Notes: generated by a model not told the origin, from the letters alone. A DNA stretch of 64,000 nt from Tilletia caries (GCA_032718865.1 JALUTQ010000003.1:1332001-1396000); one strand, 5' to 3'; positions 41,607 to 52,225 are shown, counted from the stretch's first letter. Numbers and translations are program-made.

Positions 41607-43880
41607 TCATCGTATGATACGGGACCGTTTGGATGCGGCAGAGGAGGGGGTAGAGGGAGCTGTGGTGGAAGTGGTGGTGGGGGTTGTGGGCTCCAAGGTA
41701 GCAGCAGATGAGGACGCGATGGTGGAGCTGGTAAATGAAAAGGTGGCAGAATTGGCCGAGCGGGCGAAGGTGAGAGAGGTTTGGATGAGCCCATCTGTGG
41801 CCTTCTTCTTGCCCTTAGGCATTTTCTTGGCCGGGGAGCGAGGGGTTGTGATGGGGGGGTGTGTGCCCATCGAAGAGGAGGAGGTGGCACTGGAAGGTGT
41901 GACACGAGACACAGAGGGCGAGGTCGTGATGCCAGCGGAAGAGGGTCGCTTGCTGCCACGGGGCTTCGACCCAGAGGGACGAGTGTTCGCCGTGGGGGTT
42001 GAGGAGTGTGGGGCCGATTGGACGGGTGCAGGGGGTTCCACGGAGGAGGACGAGTTGGTGGGAGTAGATTGGGGCCCGGGGGTGCCTTGAACGAAGGAGG
42101 CGTAGCTGAAAGCGGAGGAATTGTTCGCCGAACCCGAGGGGTGCGCGCCGGGGGCTGTGTGTGAGGTGACAGGGGGCGTCGATGTGGAGTCGTGCTGAGT
42201 CTGACCCGCGGGGTCGGGACCAGGGATCTCGGGTGCTTCGGGGAAAGAGAGATGACCGGATAGGACAGGAGCTGGTTGGGGGTTGAGCAACCCAAGGTTT
42301 GCGTGCGATGTTTTCCGGGGACAGACGATGCCGGTATGGTCGCGCTTTTGGCACGGACCACAGGGGACAGACGCGTTGACACACATTTCTGTGCGGTGGA
42401 AGGCAACAGCGAAGCCTTTGCAGCCCCAACAGTGTCTCGGCCGGAAGGGGAAGTCGATCTGCACACCGGCGGTGCCAATTTGGAAAGCAAAGGCAGGGAT
42501 CCCTCCGCGTTGATGGTCGGAGACTGGGTCGGCCATGCCAGTGTATGGCGGTGCGTCCGGGGCGCGGGGTCCGAGGACAGGTACCATGACGAGGAATACG
42601 ATCTCGTGTTTGAAGACGAGGCCGTTTGGGCGGCGCCGAACGAGTTCCCAGGCTTCCACGACGTATGCGGTGTGGACGTTGGAAAAGGTGTGAAGGAGGG
42701 CTACCTTGGCCTCATCGCTGGTAGTCTTGGCGTCGAAGCGGACCCGGCAGGGTATATATCGCGGCGAGATGGCCAGGCCAGCCTTAGGAGGAGAGAGGAC
42801 GGCGTGACTGAAGGAGTCGCTCCCAGGAAGGACCAGGGAGGAGTCAACGAGGGCCAGATGGAGCTCAGTGTGAGCCGTGTACACGTCCACGGCCTTCTGC
42901 CGTGCCTCACTGCCCTGAGTGTGAAAGAAGGTGGTGAATTCACGAGGCATGCGGAAAGTGGCGAAGCGTTGGGTGAGGGCCTCTTCAAAGGCGTCCTCCG
43001 CCCATTGGAGGTGGGCGTCGTTGTTGTGTTTCCACCAAGTGGGAAGGAGATAGCGACAGGCGCCCGGAGGGATTCCCCCGTAGGCTCCGGCGGCGGCGCG
43101 AATGGTGAAGGAGTCGCAGAGGGGTTGCCGTCCCCTACGTGAGCGGTAGAAGGATATAGCCTCAAGGCCGTTGGCGCTGGGAAGAGGGATCTGCGCGACG
43201 GGAGCGGGAGGAGGAATTGCCTCGGGCTCAGCAGAGGAAGAAGAAGTCGCATCGTCTTGATCGCTGTCTGTGTAGTCTGCGTCGTCGTCGACCTCGGCGT
43301 AAGCTCCTTCGGCGGGGCGGTTGAGGTAACGATCCAGGGGTGTGGAGCTAGGGGGGCCAAGGCCAGCGACCTCCTGGGAGAGGGTGGCTGCTTCGTCAGT
43401 GAGTTGAGAGTTGAGGACGACGGGCTGAGTGTCCGGAGCGATGAAGTCTTGGTCTTCATCCATGAGGATGTCTTGAGATCCGCCGGGGAGGTGAGACGAC
43501 GAGGTCGTGGAATCACTGTGTTGAGTCGGAGCAGGGCTCGATGAGAGGGGAACTTTAGTTGTCGGGTTGCTGGGGTGCATTGTTTCGTCGTAGTCGACGA
43601 GATCGTCCTCGAGGGTAGCAGGGGTGGAGCCGGAAGGAGCTGGAGGTGGGAGGGCTGAAGCCGGGTTACCATGGTACGTAGGGTCCTCGTACTCAGCGAG
43701 GTCATCGTCCGGAGTGAGGTGAGTGGCGCCCGTGGGGGTGGTAGGCGGGAGCGCAGGAGAGGGAGGAAGCTCGTCACCCTGGGATTGGGTACCACCGACA
43801 GTGATGGCCTGGGAGGGTGTGAAGCCCGCGGTGGCATCCAAAGGAGGAGGAGGGAAGAAGAAAGAGGGCGGAGTGGCCAT
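41607..43880 (-). CDS. LINE ORF1 (gag-like RNA-binding protein)
   Basis: 757 codons ending 157 bp before the ORF2 frame begins. The N-terminus is Pro/Ser/Thr-rich (FFFPPPPLDATAGF). The middle has a folded segment with LPTWWKHNNDAHLQWAEDAF and HEIVFLVMVPVLGP, and two Cys/His knuckles follow: CWGCKGFAVAFHRTEMC and CGPCQKRDHTGIVC. The tail is Ser/Pro-rich with basic patches (KKMPKGKKKATDG). ORF1 proteins of this LINE group bind the element RNA. The 851-codon frame overlapping it on the same strand is a low-complexity shadow. Confidence 0.82.
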   Translation of the reverse strand: MATPPSFFFPPPPLDATAGFTPSQAITVGGTQSQGDELPPSPALPPTTPTGATHLTPDDDLAEYEDPTYHGNPASALPPPAPSGSTPATLEDDLVDYDETMHPSNPTTKVPLSSSPAPTQHSDSTTSSSHLPGGSQDILMDEDQDFIAPDTQPVVLNSQLTDEAATLSQEVAGLGPPSSTPLDRYLNRPAEGAYAEVDDDADYTDSDQDDATSSSSAEPEAIPPPAPVAQIPLPSANGLEAISFYRSRRGRQPLCDSFTIRAAAGAYGGIPPGACRYLLPTWWKHNNDAHLQWAEDAFEEALTQRFATFRMPREFTTFFHTQGSEARQKAVDVYTAHTELHLALVDSSLVLPGSDSFSHAVLSPPKAGLAISPRYIPCRVRFDAKTTSDEAKVALLHTFSNVHTAYVVEAWELVRRRPNGLVFKHEIVFLVMVPVLGPRAPDAPPYTGMADPVSDHQRGGIPAFAFQIGTAGVQIDFPFRPRHCWGCKGFAVAFHRTEMCVNASVPCGPCQKRDHTGIVCPRKTSHANLGLLNPQPAPVLSGHLSFPEAPEIPGPDPAGQTQHDSTSTPPVTSHTAPGAHPSGSANNSSAFSYASFVQGTPGPQSTPTNSSSSVEPPAPVQSAPHSSTPTANTRPSGSKPRGSKRPSSAGITTSPSVSRVTPSSATSSSSMGTHPPITTPRSPAKKMPKGKKKATDGLIQTSLTFARSANSATFSFTSSTIASSSAATLEPTTPTTTSTTAPSTPSSAASKRSRIIR

Positions 43881-45252
43881 GGTGAAGGAGGGAAGGTAGG
43901 CGGTTGGTGTGGGAGTAGAGGAGCAAGGTGAGGTGAGAATGGAGAGTTGGAGAAAGGAAGATAAGTGTCAGCTGGGACAAGGTTATATAGGAGGGGCAGA
44001 AGAGCACTGGGGTGAGAGGGGAGTTGCGTACCGAGTTTGAGAGTAAGGGAGACTGGTTGCATGTGAGAGAGGGAGTAGCCAGGCGGTGTGTTCGATCTTC
44101 GAGCTGAGTGGGCCGAGGTGGGCGGAACGAGAGAGACGGAATATGTGCCAGAGGAAGCAGTAGTCGGAAGCAGAGTGTTGGCGAGACACGGGTCAATCCT
44201 TGCTGCTCGGGTAGGCGGAGAGGGCAAGGTCTGGATTGGGTGCATTGGAGCTGTGAGTGAGAGAGGCAAGAGAGAGGGTAGTTTTGGGGCAAACGACTGG
44301 TGATGAGTGTGGAAATGGATGTGCAGAGAATGGAAAGGAGGTGGATCAGAGAAGTGGGGACGATGGGAAAGGAGAGAGGTTAGCTGTGAAGAGAGGAGAG
44401 AGAAGGAAGAGGGAGTGAGAGCTGTAGGAGAGGAGAGGGTAGGGTCAAGAGGGTGAGACACAGTCCGAGACATGTTTGGTTTGTAGAGTGGATCAGGTCT
44501 GAAACGGTTTGAGACGGCAGAAGGGTCGGATGGAGCGTGAGAGGGGCGAGAGCAAAGATAGGGGGAGAACGAAAAGGAGAATGAAGGGGGGAGACGGTGG
44601 GAGAGTAGTGCGAGGAAGAGGAAATCAGTCGTCGGCAGAGATGGCCTGAAGGTAATTGAAACTGAAGAGGGTAGCGTGAGGAAGACGGATTGGTGCATCA
44701 ACAGAATGGCATTGCGAGAGGGACCAGATAGGGAGGTGCACAAGCGAGTGGTGTCACCGAGCGAGCGAGCGGGAGAGACTGTGAGAGAAGGGAAACGGGT
44801 GGAAGGGTGCTGGGATGAGAAGAGAAGAGAGCAGTGTAGGAGAGACTGGTTCCAAGGGAACATGGTGCGGTTCACGAGGAACGAGGTGTGGTTCGCTAGG
44901 AACGGAGCCTGGTTCTCTAGGAACGAGCTCGGGTGTTGGTGTGGGAAGAAACGGAGAGGGGGAAGGGGGACAGGCGGTTGTCGAGGTCCTTGATGGTGAG
45001 GTACTTGTTGCTGATGCCGACTCCCTCTTCTTTGATGCGCGGGAAGCCGAGTGGGTTGTTGCGGTGAGTGCAGGAGGTCCGGATCGCGTCTTTCTCTGGT
45101 TTGGACGCGTCGTTGACCTTGATCTCCTTGTTCTTGCCTTGCAGGTACTCCCTCTGCTCGGCGGCACCGGTGCTGTCGGCGAGGCCGAAGTCGAGGAGCG
45201 CGAAGGAGGGGTCTTGCTGCTTGGTGAGTATGGCGCGAGCGTATGCGACGTC

Positions 45253-46656
45253 TCATGGATGCATGTCTTGCTGATCGAACATGTCTTCTTGCAGGTCCAG
45301 GAGCGGTCGAGCTCGGTGGCGTTCCGCCGTGTCCTGCGCTGCTGCTGGGTTGGTTCCGGGCTTGGTGCTGCCGGTGAGTACGGCGTCGAGGTCGAGTGGC
45401 TCGCGCGCGTGTATCTTGTACTGACCCTCCTCGCGTGCTGCCGTTGCGACGCAGGTTCGGTCAGGGCGGGTCACTCGACAGGTGTCTTTGGCGAAGACGA
45501 CCTTGAGACCCTCATCCACCATCTTCGACACAGACAGTAGGTTGGATACGGCTCCGGGCACATACGTGGCCCCATTGATACTGATGATCTCTCCGTTCTC
45601 CGTGCAGACCTTGACGGCTCCGATCCCGAGGACGGGCATTCGGTCTCCGTTGGCGGTTGTGACGACGCGACTCTCCTCGACGGGTTCGAACTCGGTGAAC
45701 CATCGGAGGTCGGTGACGATGTGCTCGGTAGCACCACTGTCGACTATGAAGGTGAGTGGCGACCTCGTTCCTTCCTTGTCGGTACACAGCATGACTTGAC
45801 CCATGTAGATGGTCTCGCCGTGTGTCTCGCGTCCAGTGTACGCATAGTCCGCGCGATCACTGACGCCGTTGTCCTCTTCTTCGTGTCGCTCCTTCGTGCG
45901 ACACACGTCTTCGTCGTGTCCCTTCTTCTTGCAGTACTCGCAGCGCGCGTTGCGGTCCGATCGGGGAGAGCGTTGGCGGTCGTTGTTGCTCTTGGATGCC
46001 GATGCCTGGTGAGCAATCAGGGCGGTCTCCTTCTTTGCCTGCGCAGTGTAGTGGTGCTGACGATGCTCTTCCTCCGTGATGTGAACTTGCAGTCGCTCGT
46101 AGGTCGCGGCGCTACCGAGGACGTCCATGGCCATGGCGAGGCCGCCGTAGCTGCTGGGGAGCGTGGCGAGGAGGTGGACGACCTTGGCCTTCTCGGTGAG
46201 TGGACAGCCGACGGCGTTGAGGTTGCTGAAGATGGTGTCGATCTTGCCGATGTGCTCACGCATGTCCTCCTTTGGTTCGGATCCCAGGTCGATGAGCTGC
46301 TTCAAAAACCGGGCCGTGTTGGCGTAGGAGCCGCTGAGGCATTCCTCCTTGGCGACCTCGAGCATATCGATCGGTGAGTGCTTTTTGATGACCTTGGCTT
46401 GGATCGAGGGACTGCAGCTGAAGCCGATTATATATGCAGCTCGGTCTTGACGCTTCCGGAACATCTCGACGGCGAGAGGATTGACGGGCCCAGCTTCCTC
46501 GTCTCGGTTCGGGACGGCCTCAGGATCGATGGTGTCGAGGAGGTCTCGACCTCGGAGGATCAGGAGGAGAAGTGGGTGCCAGTGCGACCAGTTGGAGCTA
46601 GTGAGCTTGGCCATGCCTCCGGCAGCTCGGGCGTCGGCGTCAAGGGTGTCGGACAT
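45253..46656 (-). CDS. Copia Gag and protease (truncated polyprotein)
   Basis: 467 codons. The N-terminus matches copia Gag (UBN2 family): KLTSSNWSHWHPLLLLILRG, AYIIGFSCSPSIQAKV, LGSEPKEDMREHIGKIDTIF, HLLATLPSSYGGLAMAM. A zinc knuckle CEYCKKKGHDEDVC lies near residue 245. The protease site FIVDSGATEHIVTDL is near residue 312, followed by GATYVPGAVSNLLSVSKMV. Gag forms the particle and the protease matures it. The frame ends at 45,253 before any integrase, and no GAG-pre-integrase His-Cys motif was seen further left, so the element is truncated. Confidence 0.88.
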   Translation of the reverse strand: MSDTLDADARAAGGMAKLTSSNWSHWHPLLLLILRGRDLLDTIDPEAVPNRDEEAGPVNPLAVEMFRKRQDRAAYIIGFSCSPSIQAKVIKKHSPIDMLEVAKEECLSGSYANTARFLKQLIDLGSEPKEDMREHIGKIDTIFSNLNAVGCPLTEKAKVVHLLATLPSSYGGLAMAMDVLGSAATYERLQVHITEEEHRQHHYTAQAKKETALIAHQASASKSNNDRQRSPRSDRNARCEYCKKKGHDEDVCRTKERHEEEDNGVSDRADYAYTGRETHGETIYMGQVMLCTDKEGTRSPLTFIVDSGATEHIVTDLRWFTEFEPVEESRVVTTANGDRMPVLGIGAVKVCTENGEIISINGATYVPGAVSNLLSVSKMVDEGLKVVFAKDTCRVTRPDRTCVATAAREEGQYKIHAREPLDLDAVLTGSTKPGTNPAAAQDTAERHRARPLLDLQEDMFDQQDMHP

Positions 46657-46765
46657 GGTGCGGGAGTAGAAGTATGGGGGGATTGGGCTTCGTAGGGATG
46701 TAAGAAGTGAGTAGAGGATGTGTGTTGTGTTCTAGGCCAGCTAGGGGGAGGTAGGGCTCATAACC

Positions 46766-46854
46766 TGTTGAATATGATCAGGATCTCCGGGATCAGACTC
46801 TGCACACAGTGTAGAGGAAACGCTTGGGGGATGAGATTGCAATGGAGAGACTAC
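46766..46854 (-). repeat. Copia 5' LTR, left piece
   Basis: Reverse complement of the end of the solo LTR (to 25,964). It stops at ACTAC (46,850-46,854), the target duplication of gypsy copy C. Confidence 0.85.
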
Positions 46855-47215
46855 TGTGCTGGCAAGTGGCCAGTAACCAGTGATGCAGCTTCTTCCACTT
46901 CTCTTTCTCAATTCTCTTCCTCTATGACTGCTGATCCCGTTCCGCTCCGATCCGACTCGGACACGTGGTTTCCACTCCAGCTCCTCGCAAACGTTGCGCA
47001 ACGTGCCACTTTCTTCCCTTCTTCTTCTTCTTTTTCTCATCACTCGCCACAGCGGCTTCTCTCCCTTCTCCGCCTCGGCTATTTAAGCCACTGTGTCTCA
47101 TTTCCCCCCTCTTGTAATTAGTCCGACACTGCATACTTGTTTCATCTCAGTTCTCTCCGAACACAGTCCTTAGTGAAAGCTAGGTGATTAGACCATCTCG
47201 GCCTGTGTTCGCACA
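46855..47215 (+). repeat. 5' LTR of gypsy copy C
   Basis: 361 bp, TGTGCTGGCAAG to GTTCGCACA. Contains GTTGCGCAACG near 46,993 and a TATTTAAG TATA-like element near 47,080. The 3' LTR is 360 bp once its insertion is removed. Confidence 0.9.
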
Positions 47216-50200
47216 TGGTGATGAGAGGGGATCTTTCACGGCCCCACAGTTTAACGACTACAGCGCCTCTCAACCCTTTCGTCCTCGCACTCGACGGCCT
47301 CACAGTCTCACGACTACAGCGCCTCCAGTGCCTCGACCTCCAGTACACCGTTCTCAGACATCTCCTCTTTCTCTTCCACACACGCCTTCTTCTCACCAAG
47401 ATGCTTTCGCCCTCGACGGTCGGCCAGGGCGGATCGAGGACCACGATATGAGGATCGAGCTGCTTCTCGATGCCGTTCTCCCCCCCGAACCTCCTCGTCG
47501 CGCCAGCCCCGAGAAGCGGACGGCTATGGACTCTGCGATCGAGCAACTCCTCGATTGGGAGGTTATCGAGCCTTCTCAGAGTCCCGTATCCTTCCCGGTG
47601 GTGATGGTGAAACAGAACGGAAAGTGGCGGTTCTGTGTTGATTATCGACAGCTCAACTCGAAGACCGTCCCGGATCGATACCCCCTTCCGACCATCGACG
47701 CTATCTTCCAGACTCTCACCGGGAAGAAATGGTTCAGCTCGCTCGACGCCAATCGGGGGTACCACCAGCTTGGTGTCGCGGCCGAAGACAGATGGAAGAC
47801 CGCTTTCGTATGCCATCGAGGCCTCTACCAATACAAGCGCGTCCCCTTCGGCCTTCGAAATGCCCCGGCAATCTTCCAGCGGCTCATGGACCAGGTCCTC
47901 GGCAGCCTACGATGGCAACAAGCGGTCGTCTACATTGACGATGCTGTCATTGCCACCGACACGCTCGAGGAGCACAACTCCGCTCTTGTTACCTTGCTCG
48001 AGAATGCGATGACGGTGGGTCTCAAGTTCAGCCCCGCCAAATGCACTTTCGCCGTGCCCAGCCTTACCCTCCTCGGCCGCAAGGTTTCGGGCGCCGGCGT
48101 CGCGGTATGGGCCGATCGCGCTCAGGCGGTTCAATCTTTGGCTCGCCCCACGACGCTTCAAGAGCTCTACCACACGCTTGGCCTCTTCGGGTACTACCGG
48201 GCTTTCATTCCCAAGTTCGCAGAGAAGGCTGCTCCGTTAACCCGGCTTCTCAAGGGATGGAAATATGAGTCTGTCGATGGTCAGACCCGGCTCGTGAACA
48301 CCGAGGGGAAGGCGGTCTCGGCCGGTCGCGTCCCATTGGCTTGGGGAGCTGAACAGCAGGACAGTTTCGAGGCCCTGCGCGCCGCGGTCGCCAACCCTCC
48401 CGTCCTGGCTCACCCCGACCCGTCTCGGCCCTACATTCTCTACACCGACGCCTCCAAAGACGCTCTGGCGGCCATCTTTCATCAGGTCTCAACCGCCCCC
48501 ACCCCAGTCGAGGTTTCCGACGCCATTGCTCGCGTGAACACCCTCTCGGTCCCTCATCTGCCTGCGGATTTTGCCCGGGAGCGGTGGAATGCCTGGTTAT
48601 CGGAGGACCGGCATTTTGGGGCCCATTCTGCGCTCCGTTCGGTCCGATCCGGCCTCGGTTCCTGACTGGGTGATCCGGCAGGACGTACTGGTGCGTCGCA
48701 GCGACGACCGGGTTGCGTTGCCGGCGGCAGGCTTGTCCACGGTGCTGAAAGGGGTCCATGACGAGGGCGGCCACTTCGGGTTTTGGAAAACCTTCCTGGC
48801 GGTCAGCCGTCACTTCTGGCGACCCCAGCTGTCGACTGCCGTCCGTGCTTGGGTAAAGCACTGTCAACTCTGCCGCCGAACGAAGACCGCCCCAAAGACC
48901 GGCATGCTGGACATCTCCCACGACCCGACGTTGCCGTTCGAGCACATCTCTCTCGATCTGATCTACGGTTTCCCTCGGGCTCGCTCGGGCAATGACGCCG
49001 CTCTCGTGGTACAGGACCTCTTCTCCCGCATGGTCTTGCTCGCGCCCTGCACGAAGGAGATCACCGCCGAGGGGGGGTGGCCGCTATCCTCAGTGACCGG
49101 GTCCTTCGTCTCGGCTGGAGACCGCGGCGGATCGTGTCCGACTCGGAGGCTCGAGTGTCCGGGTCCATCATGGCTCAACTCTGTGCATCGCTGAACGCAG
49201 AGAGCACCCCGTCCAGCCCGTACCACCAGCAGGCGAACAGCGTGGAGCGGGCGGTGCAGACGGTACAACGCGTCCTCCAGGTCTTGTCGTTGGATTCCAA
49301 GGCGCACTGGGATCGCCGGCTCCTTCCGTCTGTCGAATTGGCAATGAATGGCAGCCCTTCGACCGTGACGGGACAGCGCCCGTTTGACCTTGTCTTCCTC
49401 AGTCATCCGTCGGTCGTCCATGCCGTCTTCGATGCCGACGAGCACCTCGGCGTCAGCTCGTTCGCGGAGCGACTGGCGGCTGCTCAGGAACGGCTGGAGG
49501 AGGCTCGACGCCACATCACCATCGCTCGGCAGGAGCAGAAACGACGGTTCGATCACCGACGCACCCAGCCCTCGCTGATCGTACCGGGCATGCGTGCTTG
49601 GATTCGCCTTCGGGACCGACCAGTCGCCGGCGCCACGGTGGACAAGCTGGACGCTAGGAAGCTCGGCCCGTTTTCCATCTTGGAGGTTGTCTCGGCCCAT
49701 CGCGTCCGTCTCGATCTCCCTGCTTCGATGGACATTGATCCAGTACTCAGCATCGAGCAACTGGATCTTGAACCCATCGCTGATGATCCCTTTGCTGCGG
49801 ACCGCCCCGTCCTCCCTGCGCCGTCTCGCTCCTCACTCGTCGACGATGACGGTGCTTCGGTTCGACGGACAGGATCCTCGGCTCCGACCTTCGCTGGATC
49901 TGATGCGGACGAGGATGCGGGCCCCAGTCTGCCCCCACGCGTACGTCGGACCCCGCTGGGCCTTCAAGACTTCCAGCTCGGGACGGTCCGCGCCTCCCCT
50001 TCTGCTGCGCTACAGGACCTGCTTTACGGCCCCCTGTTCAAGCCCCAAACGCTGCAAGAAGGGGACACGCTCCTCACTCTCACGGAGCGGCCGGTCGCGT
50101 TCCTTTCTCGCCTCACCTCCATTGCCGAGTCCAAACTGGTGGCAGCCGAACTCGAGCTTGTGTGTCTGGCTTGGGCGTACCAGAAGCTCTCACACTTGCT

Positions 50201-50459
50201 CGAGGGCGTTATAACGACTGTCGTCACGGATCACGCGCCGATGGAGAGGATGCTCCGTTCAACCAATTCGATTGCATACGGGCCAATAATCACTCGCTGC
50301 CGGGCTGTTCTCATGCCTCACCTGGCCAACATCCGGTTTGTCTACCGCCCGGGCCCCCGCCACACCAATGCGGACGCGCTCTCCCGCCTGCCAACGATGA
50401 CTGTCGACCAGGGACGGCCGACTTTGTTGGGGGGGGATGTGCTGGCAAGTGGCCAGTAA
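47184..50459 (+). pseudogene. Gypsy pol with nested integrase (copy C), two frameshifts
   Basis: Three open frames make one polyprotein. 47,184-48,620: AFALDGRPGRI, KWRFCVDYRQLN, YQYKRVPFGLRNAP, VVYIDDAVIATD, then LYTDASKDALAAIFHQ. About 48,620-49,070: integrase zinc finger HDEGGHFGF...CQLCRRTKT and ISLDLIYGFP. 49,070-50,459: VSDSEARVSGS, YHQQANSVERAVQ, KLGPFSILEVVSAHRVRL, then the late RNase H half RPVAFLSRLTSIAESKL, AAELELVCLAW, VVTDHAPMERML and TNADALSRL. The order is the same as in copy B. Frame changes lie at GGGG near 48,617 and at a G7 run near 49,070. The last frame ends inside the 3' LTR. Confidence 0.9.
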
Positions 50460-51408
50460 CCAGTGATGCAGCTTCTTCCACTTCTCTTTCTCAATTCTAT
50501 TCCTCTATGACTGCTGATTCCGTTCCGCTCCGATCCGACTCGGACACGTGGTTTCCACTCCAGCTCCTCGCAAACGTTGCGCAACGTGCCACTTTCTTCC
50601 CTTCTTCTTCTTCTTTTTCTCACACTCGCCACAGCGGCTTCTCTCCCTTCTCCGCCTCGGCTATTTAAGCCACTGTGTCTCATTTTCCCCCTCTTGTAAT
50701 TAGTCCGACACTGCATACTTGTTTCATCTCAGTTCTCTCCGAACACAGTCCTTAGTAGACACTTTACGCACGCTCGTTGCAGGCCAACGGGAGAGGCTCG
50801 GAGCGCTTGAATCGCGAAATGAGGTGGGAGGAGCCATTTTTCAGGCCAACTCCATTAATAGAATTGCAACGACCTTCGTCCCATGCCATCTGCAAGGGAC
50901 ATGAGATCTGCACAGGGAAGACCATTGAACCACACAGGATGGACAGCTTTTCAGCTGGTTCTTCAAGAGAAGCCTGCACTTCTTCATTGCTGTTATATTC
51001 TTATATGCTGACTTTTCACTCCCTCACACAGGCCGCACAGGCTGAGGATGCAGACAAGCGAAGATGGTCAGTCTTAGGTTTTTTTTTTATAAACTATCGT
51101 ATGGAAAAATGAGCAAAGAGTCAGCTTGTGCTTGCACTGGGAAGATGGAAATTTGAAAGACGTCAACGAGCGAGAAAGACGGTCAAACAGCGCTCTCTGA
51201 GTCTCTGACAGGCTTCAGGCGCGATAAGTACAGACTTGCAGAGCCTCATCTCATCTCCAGGGGTTGCTCTCGCAACGACGTTGCGTAAAGTAAAAAATGA
51301 GGTATTCTTCGTTTCAGCGTTCCTGGCCGGGTGGGACGCAACGGCAGGCGTGCGTAAAGTGTCTAGTGAAAGCTAGGTGATTAGACCATCTCGGCCTGTG
51401 TTCGCACA
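50438..51408 (+). repeat. 3' LTR of gypsy copy C, interrupted
   Basis: Matches the 5' LTR except for the insertion at 50,757-51,364. A G-rich polypurine tract (TTGGGGGGGGA) directly precedes it. Confidence 0.9.
50757..51364. mobile_element. 608-bp TIR element in the LTR
   Basis: Perfect 17-bp inverted ends AGACACTTTACGCACGC, flanked by AGT at 50,754-50,756 and 51,365-51,367 (a 4-bp TAGT reading is also possible). Comparison with the intact 5' LTR shows the empty site. No transposase is encoded; the superfamily is not certain. Confidence 0.8.
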
Positions 51409-51413
51409 ACTAC

Positions 51414-51478
51414 AGGGATCTTATAGGAAGCAGGACAGACTGATAGAAGAGACTGAGAGTGAAGTAGTAAGGAAGGTA
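51414..51478 (-). repeat. Copia 5' LTR, middle piece
   Basis: Reverse complement of about 25,812-25,880 of the solo LTR. Confidence 0.8.
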
Positions 51479-52052
51479 TCAGCCCAGAGCTCGGCAAGTG
51501 AAGATAGTGAGCATTTTTTCGGACAAAGTATAGTGAAAGTGAAAGTGAAGGTCTCAGCCGGCCGACAAAGTATAGTTTAGTTATGAAAAGTTGAGATAGT
51601 GACTACTAGTTTGAGCGCTTTTTGCGACCGTTGCGGCCACATAGAAGACCGCGGTGGTCCCTGGTTTTGTCTCATCAGAGCCCTACCAATTCACTAGGTA
51701 GTGAAGATAGTTGCAAGAGTTTTACAAAGTGACGTGAAATGAGGAGTGTCTAATAATATTATGAAGTGTTGATAGCAACTGGGCAGTAAACTATTAGTTA
51801 CTTTCCTGACTGGATAGTTACTTACTAGCGACTTCCTTAACTTGGCAGCACTACTAGTGATAGCAAGTTTAACATGAAGACGAATTCACTATCTCCATAC
51901 TTTCTTCACTTTCCCGGCCCCGCCAAAGTTAAAGTTCACTATCTTTTTTTCGACGGCTCGGAGGCCAAAGTGTAGTGATAGTTTCACTACTAGTTCTCAC
52001 TTCCAAGTTACAAAGTATACGAAGTGAAGGAAGTTGCCGAGGCCTGCAGCAT
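51479..52052. repeat. Array of AGTGATAGT-type words inserted in the copia LTR
   Basis: About 574 bp absent from the solo LTR copy. It is built of words such as AGTGAAAGTGAAG, GATAGTTACT and CACTACTAGT. The ends CAGCCCAGAGCTCGGCAAG and (reversed) CAGGCCTCGGCAACTTCC share CTCGGCAA, similar to the CAGGGCTCGGC ends of the hAT-like MITE at 58,074. An exact target duplication was not resolved. Confidence 0.6.
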
Positions 52053-52054
52053 CG

Positions 52055-52168
52055 GACGACTGTTAACCGTTGATCGTTGAGCTTGAGGTGCAGGTCGGAG
52101 TACTGGTGAGGAGGAAGGTCGGTCCGGTTTGGCCGAGATGTATGGTGTCGCGAGGACAGGTTTCAACA
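52055..52168 (-). repeat. Copia 5' LTR, right piece
   Basis: Reverse complement of 25,689 to about 25,800; ends in TTCAACA at 52,168. Confidence 0.85.
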
Positions 52169-52225
52169 GTTTCTCGATCGATCTCCTCCTCTCTGAGCTC
52201 CAAAGGCCAGGTGGGGTCTGCGGCC

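Larger units (their letters stand above)
37250..44960 (-). mobile_element. LINE (non-LTR retrotransposon) with two ORFs
   Basis: ORF1 (gag-like with Cys/His knuckles) precedes ORF2 (endonuclease remnant, RT, zf-RVT-like end) on the minus strand, with a CT-rich 5' leader (43,881-about 44,960). The 3' end lies near a C run at about 37,244-37,258, against the small TIR element. The 5' end abuts the copia fragment; the exact boundary near 44,950-45,000 is unclear. A short tandem repeat of GGTTCNCTAGGAACG type lies at about 44,868-44,930. Confidence 0.85.
46855..51408 (+). mobile_element. Ty3/gypsy retrotransposon, copy C (gag-less)
   Basis: A 4554-bp unit with LTRs at both ends and target duplication ACTAC (46,850-46,854 and 51,409-51,413). 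The internal region (47,216-50,437) starts with the same TGGTGATGAGAGG site as copies A and B but jumps within about 200 bp to the RT region, so gag and protease are lost. LTR sequences belong to a different family from copy B. A 608-bp DNA element sits in the 3' LTR. Confidence 0.9.
45000..52168 (-). mobile_element. Ty1/copia element, 5' fragment, split by insertions
   Basis: On the minus strand: LTR (52,168 to 46,766, interrupted), primer-binding site GGTTATGAGCCC at about 46,765-46,754, and gag-protease. Integrase, RT and RNase H and the 3' LTR are missing, the left side being replaced by the LINE. The LTR is split by gypsy copy C (46,855-51,408, with target duplication ACTAC) and again by a 570-bp repeat (about 51,479-52,052). 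Confidence 0.8.

Noticed and set aside
42701..45256. 851-codon minus-strand frame overlapping LINE ORF1
   Set aside because: Arg/Ser/Pro/Leu-rich translation with no domains; it is another frame of ORF1 and the CT-rich leader and does not fit any family.
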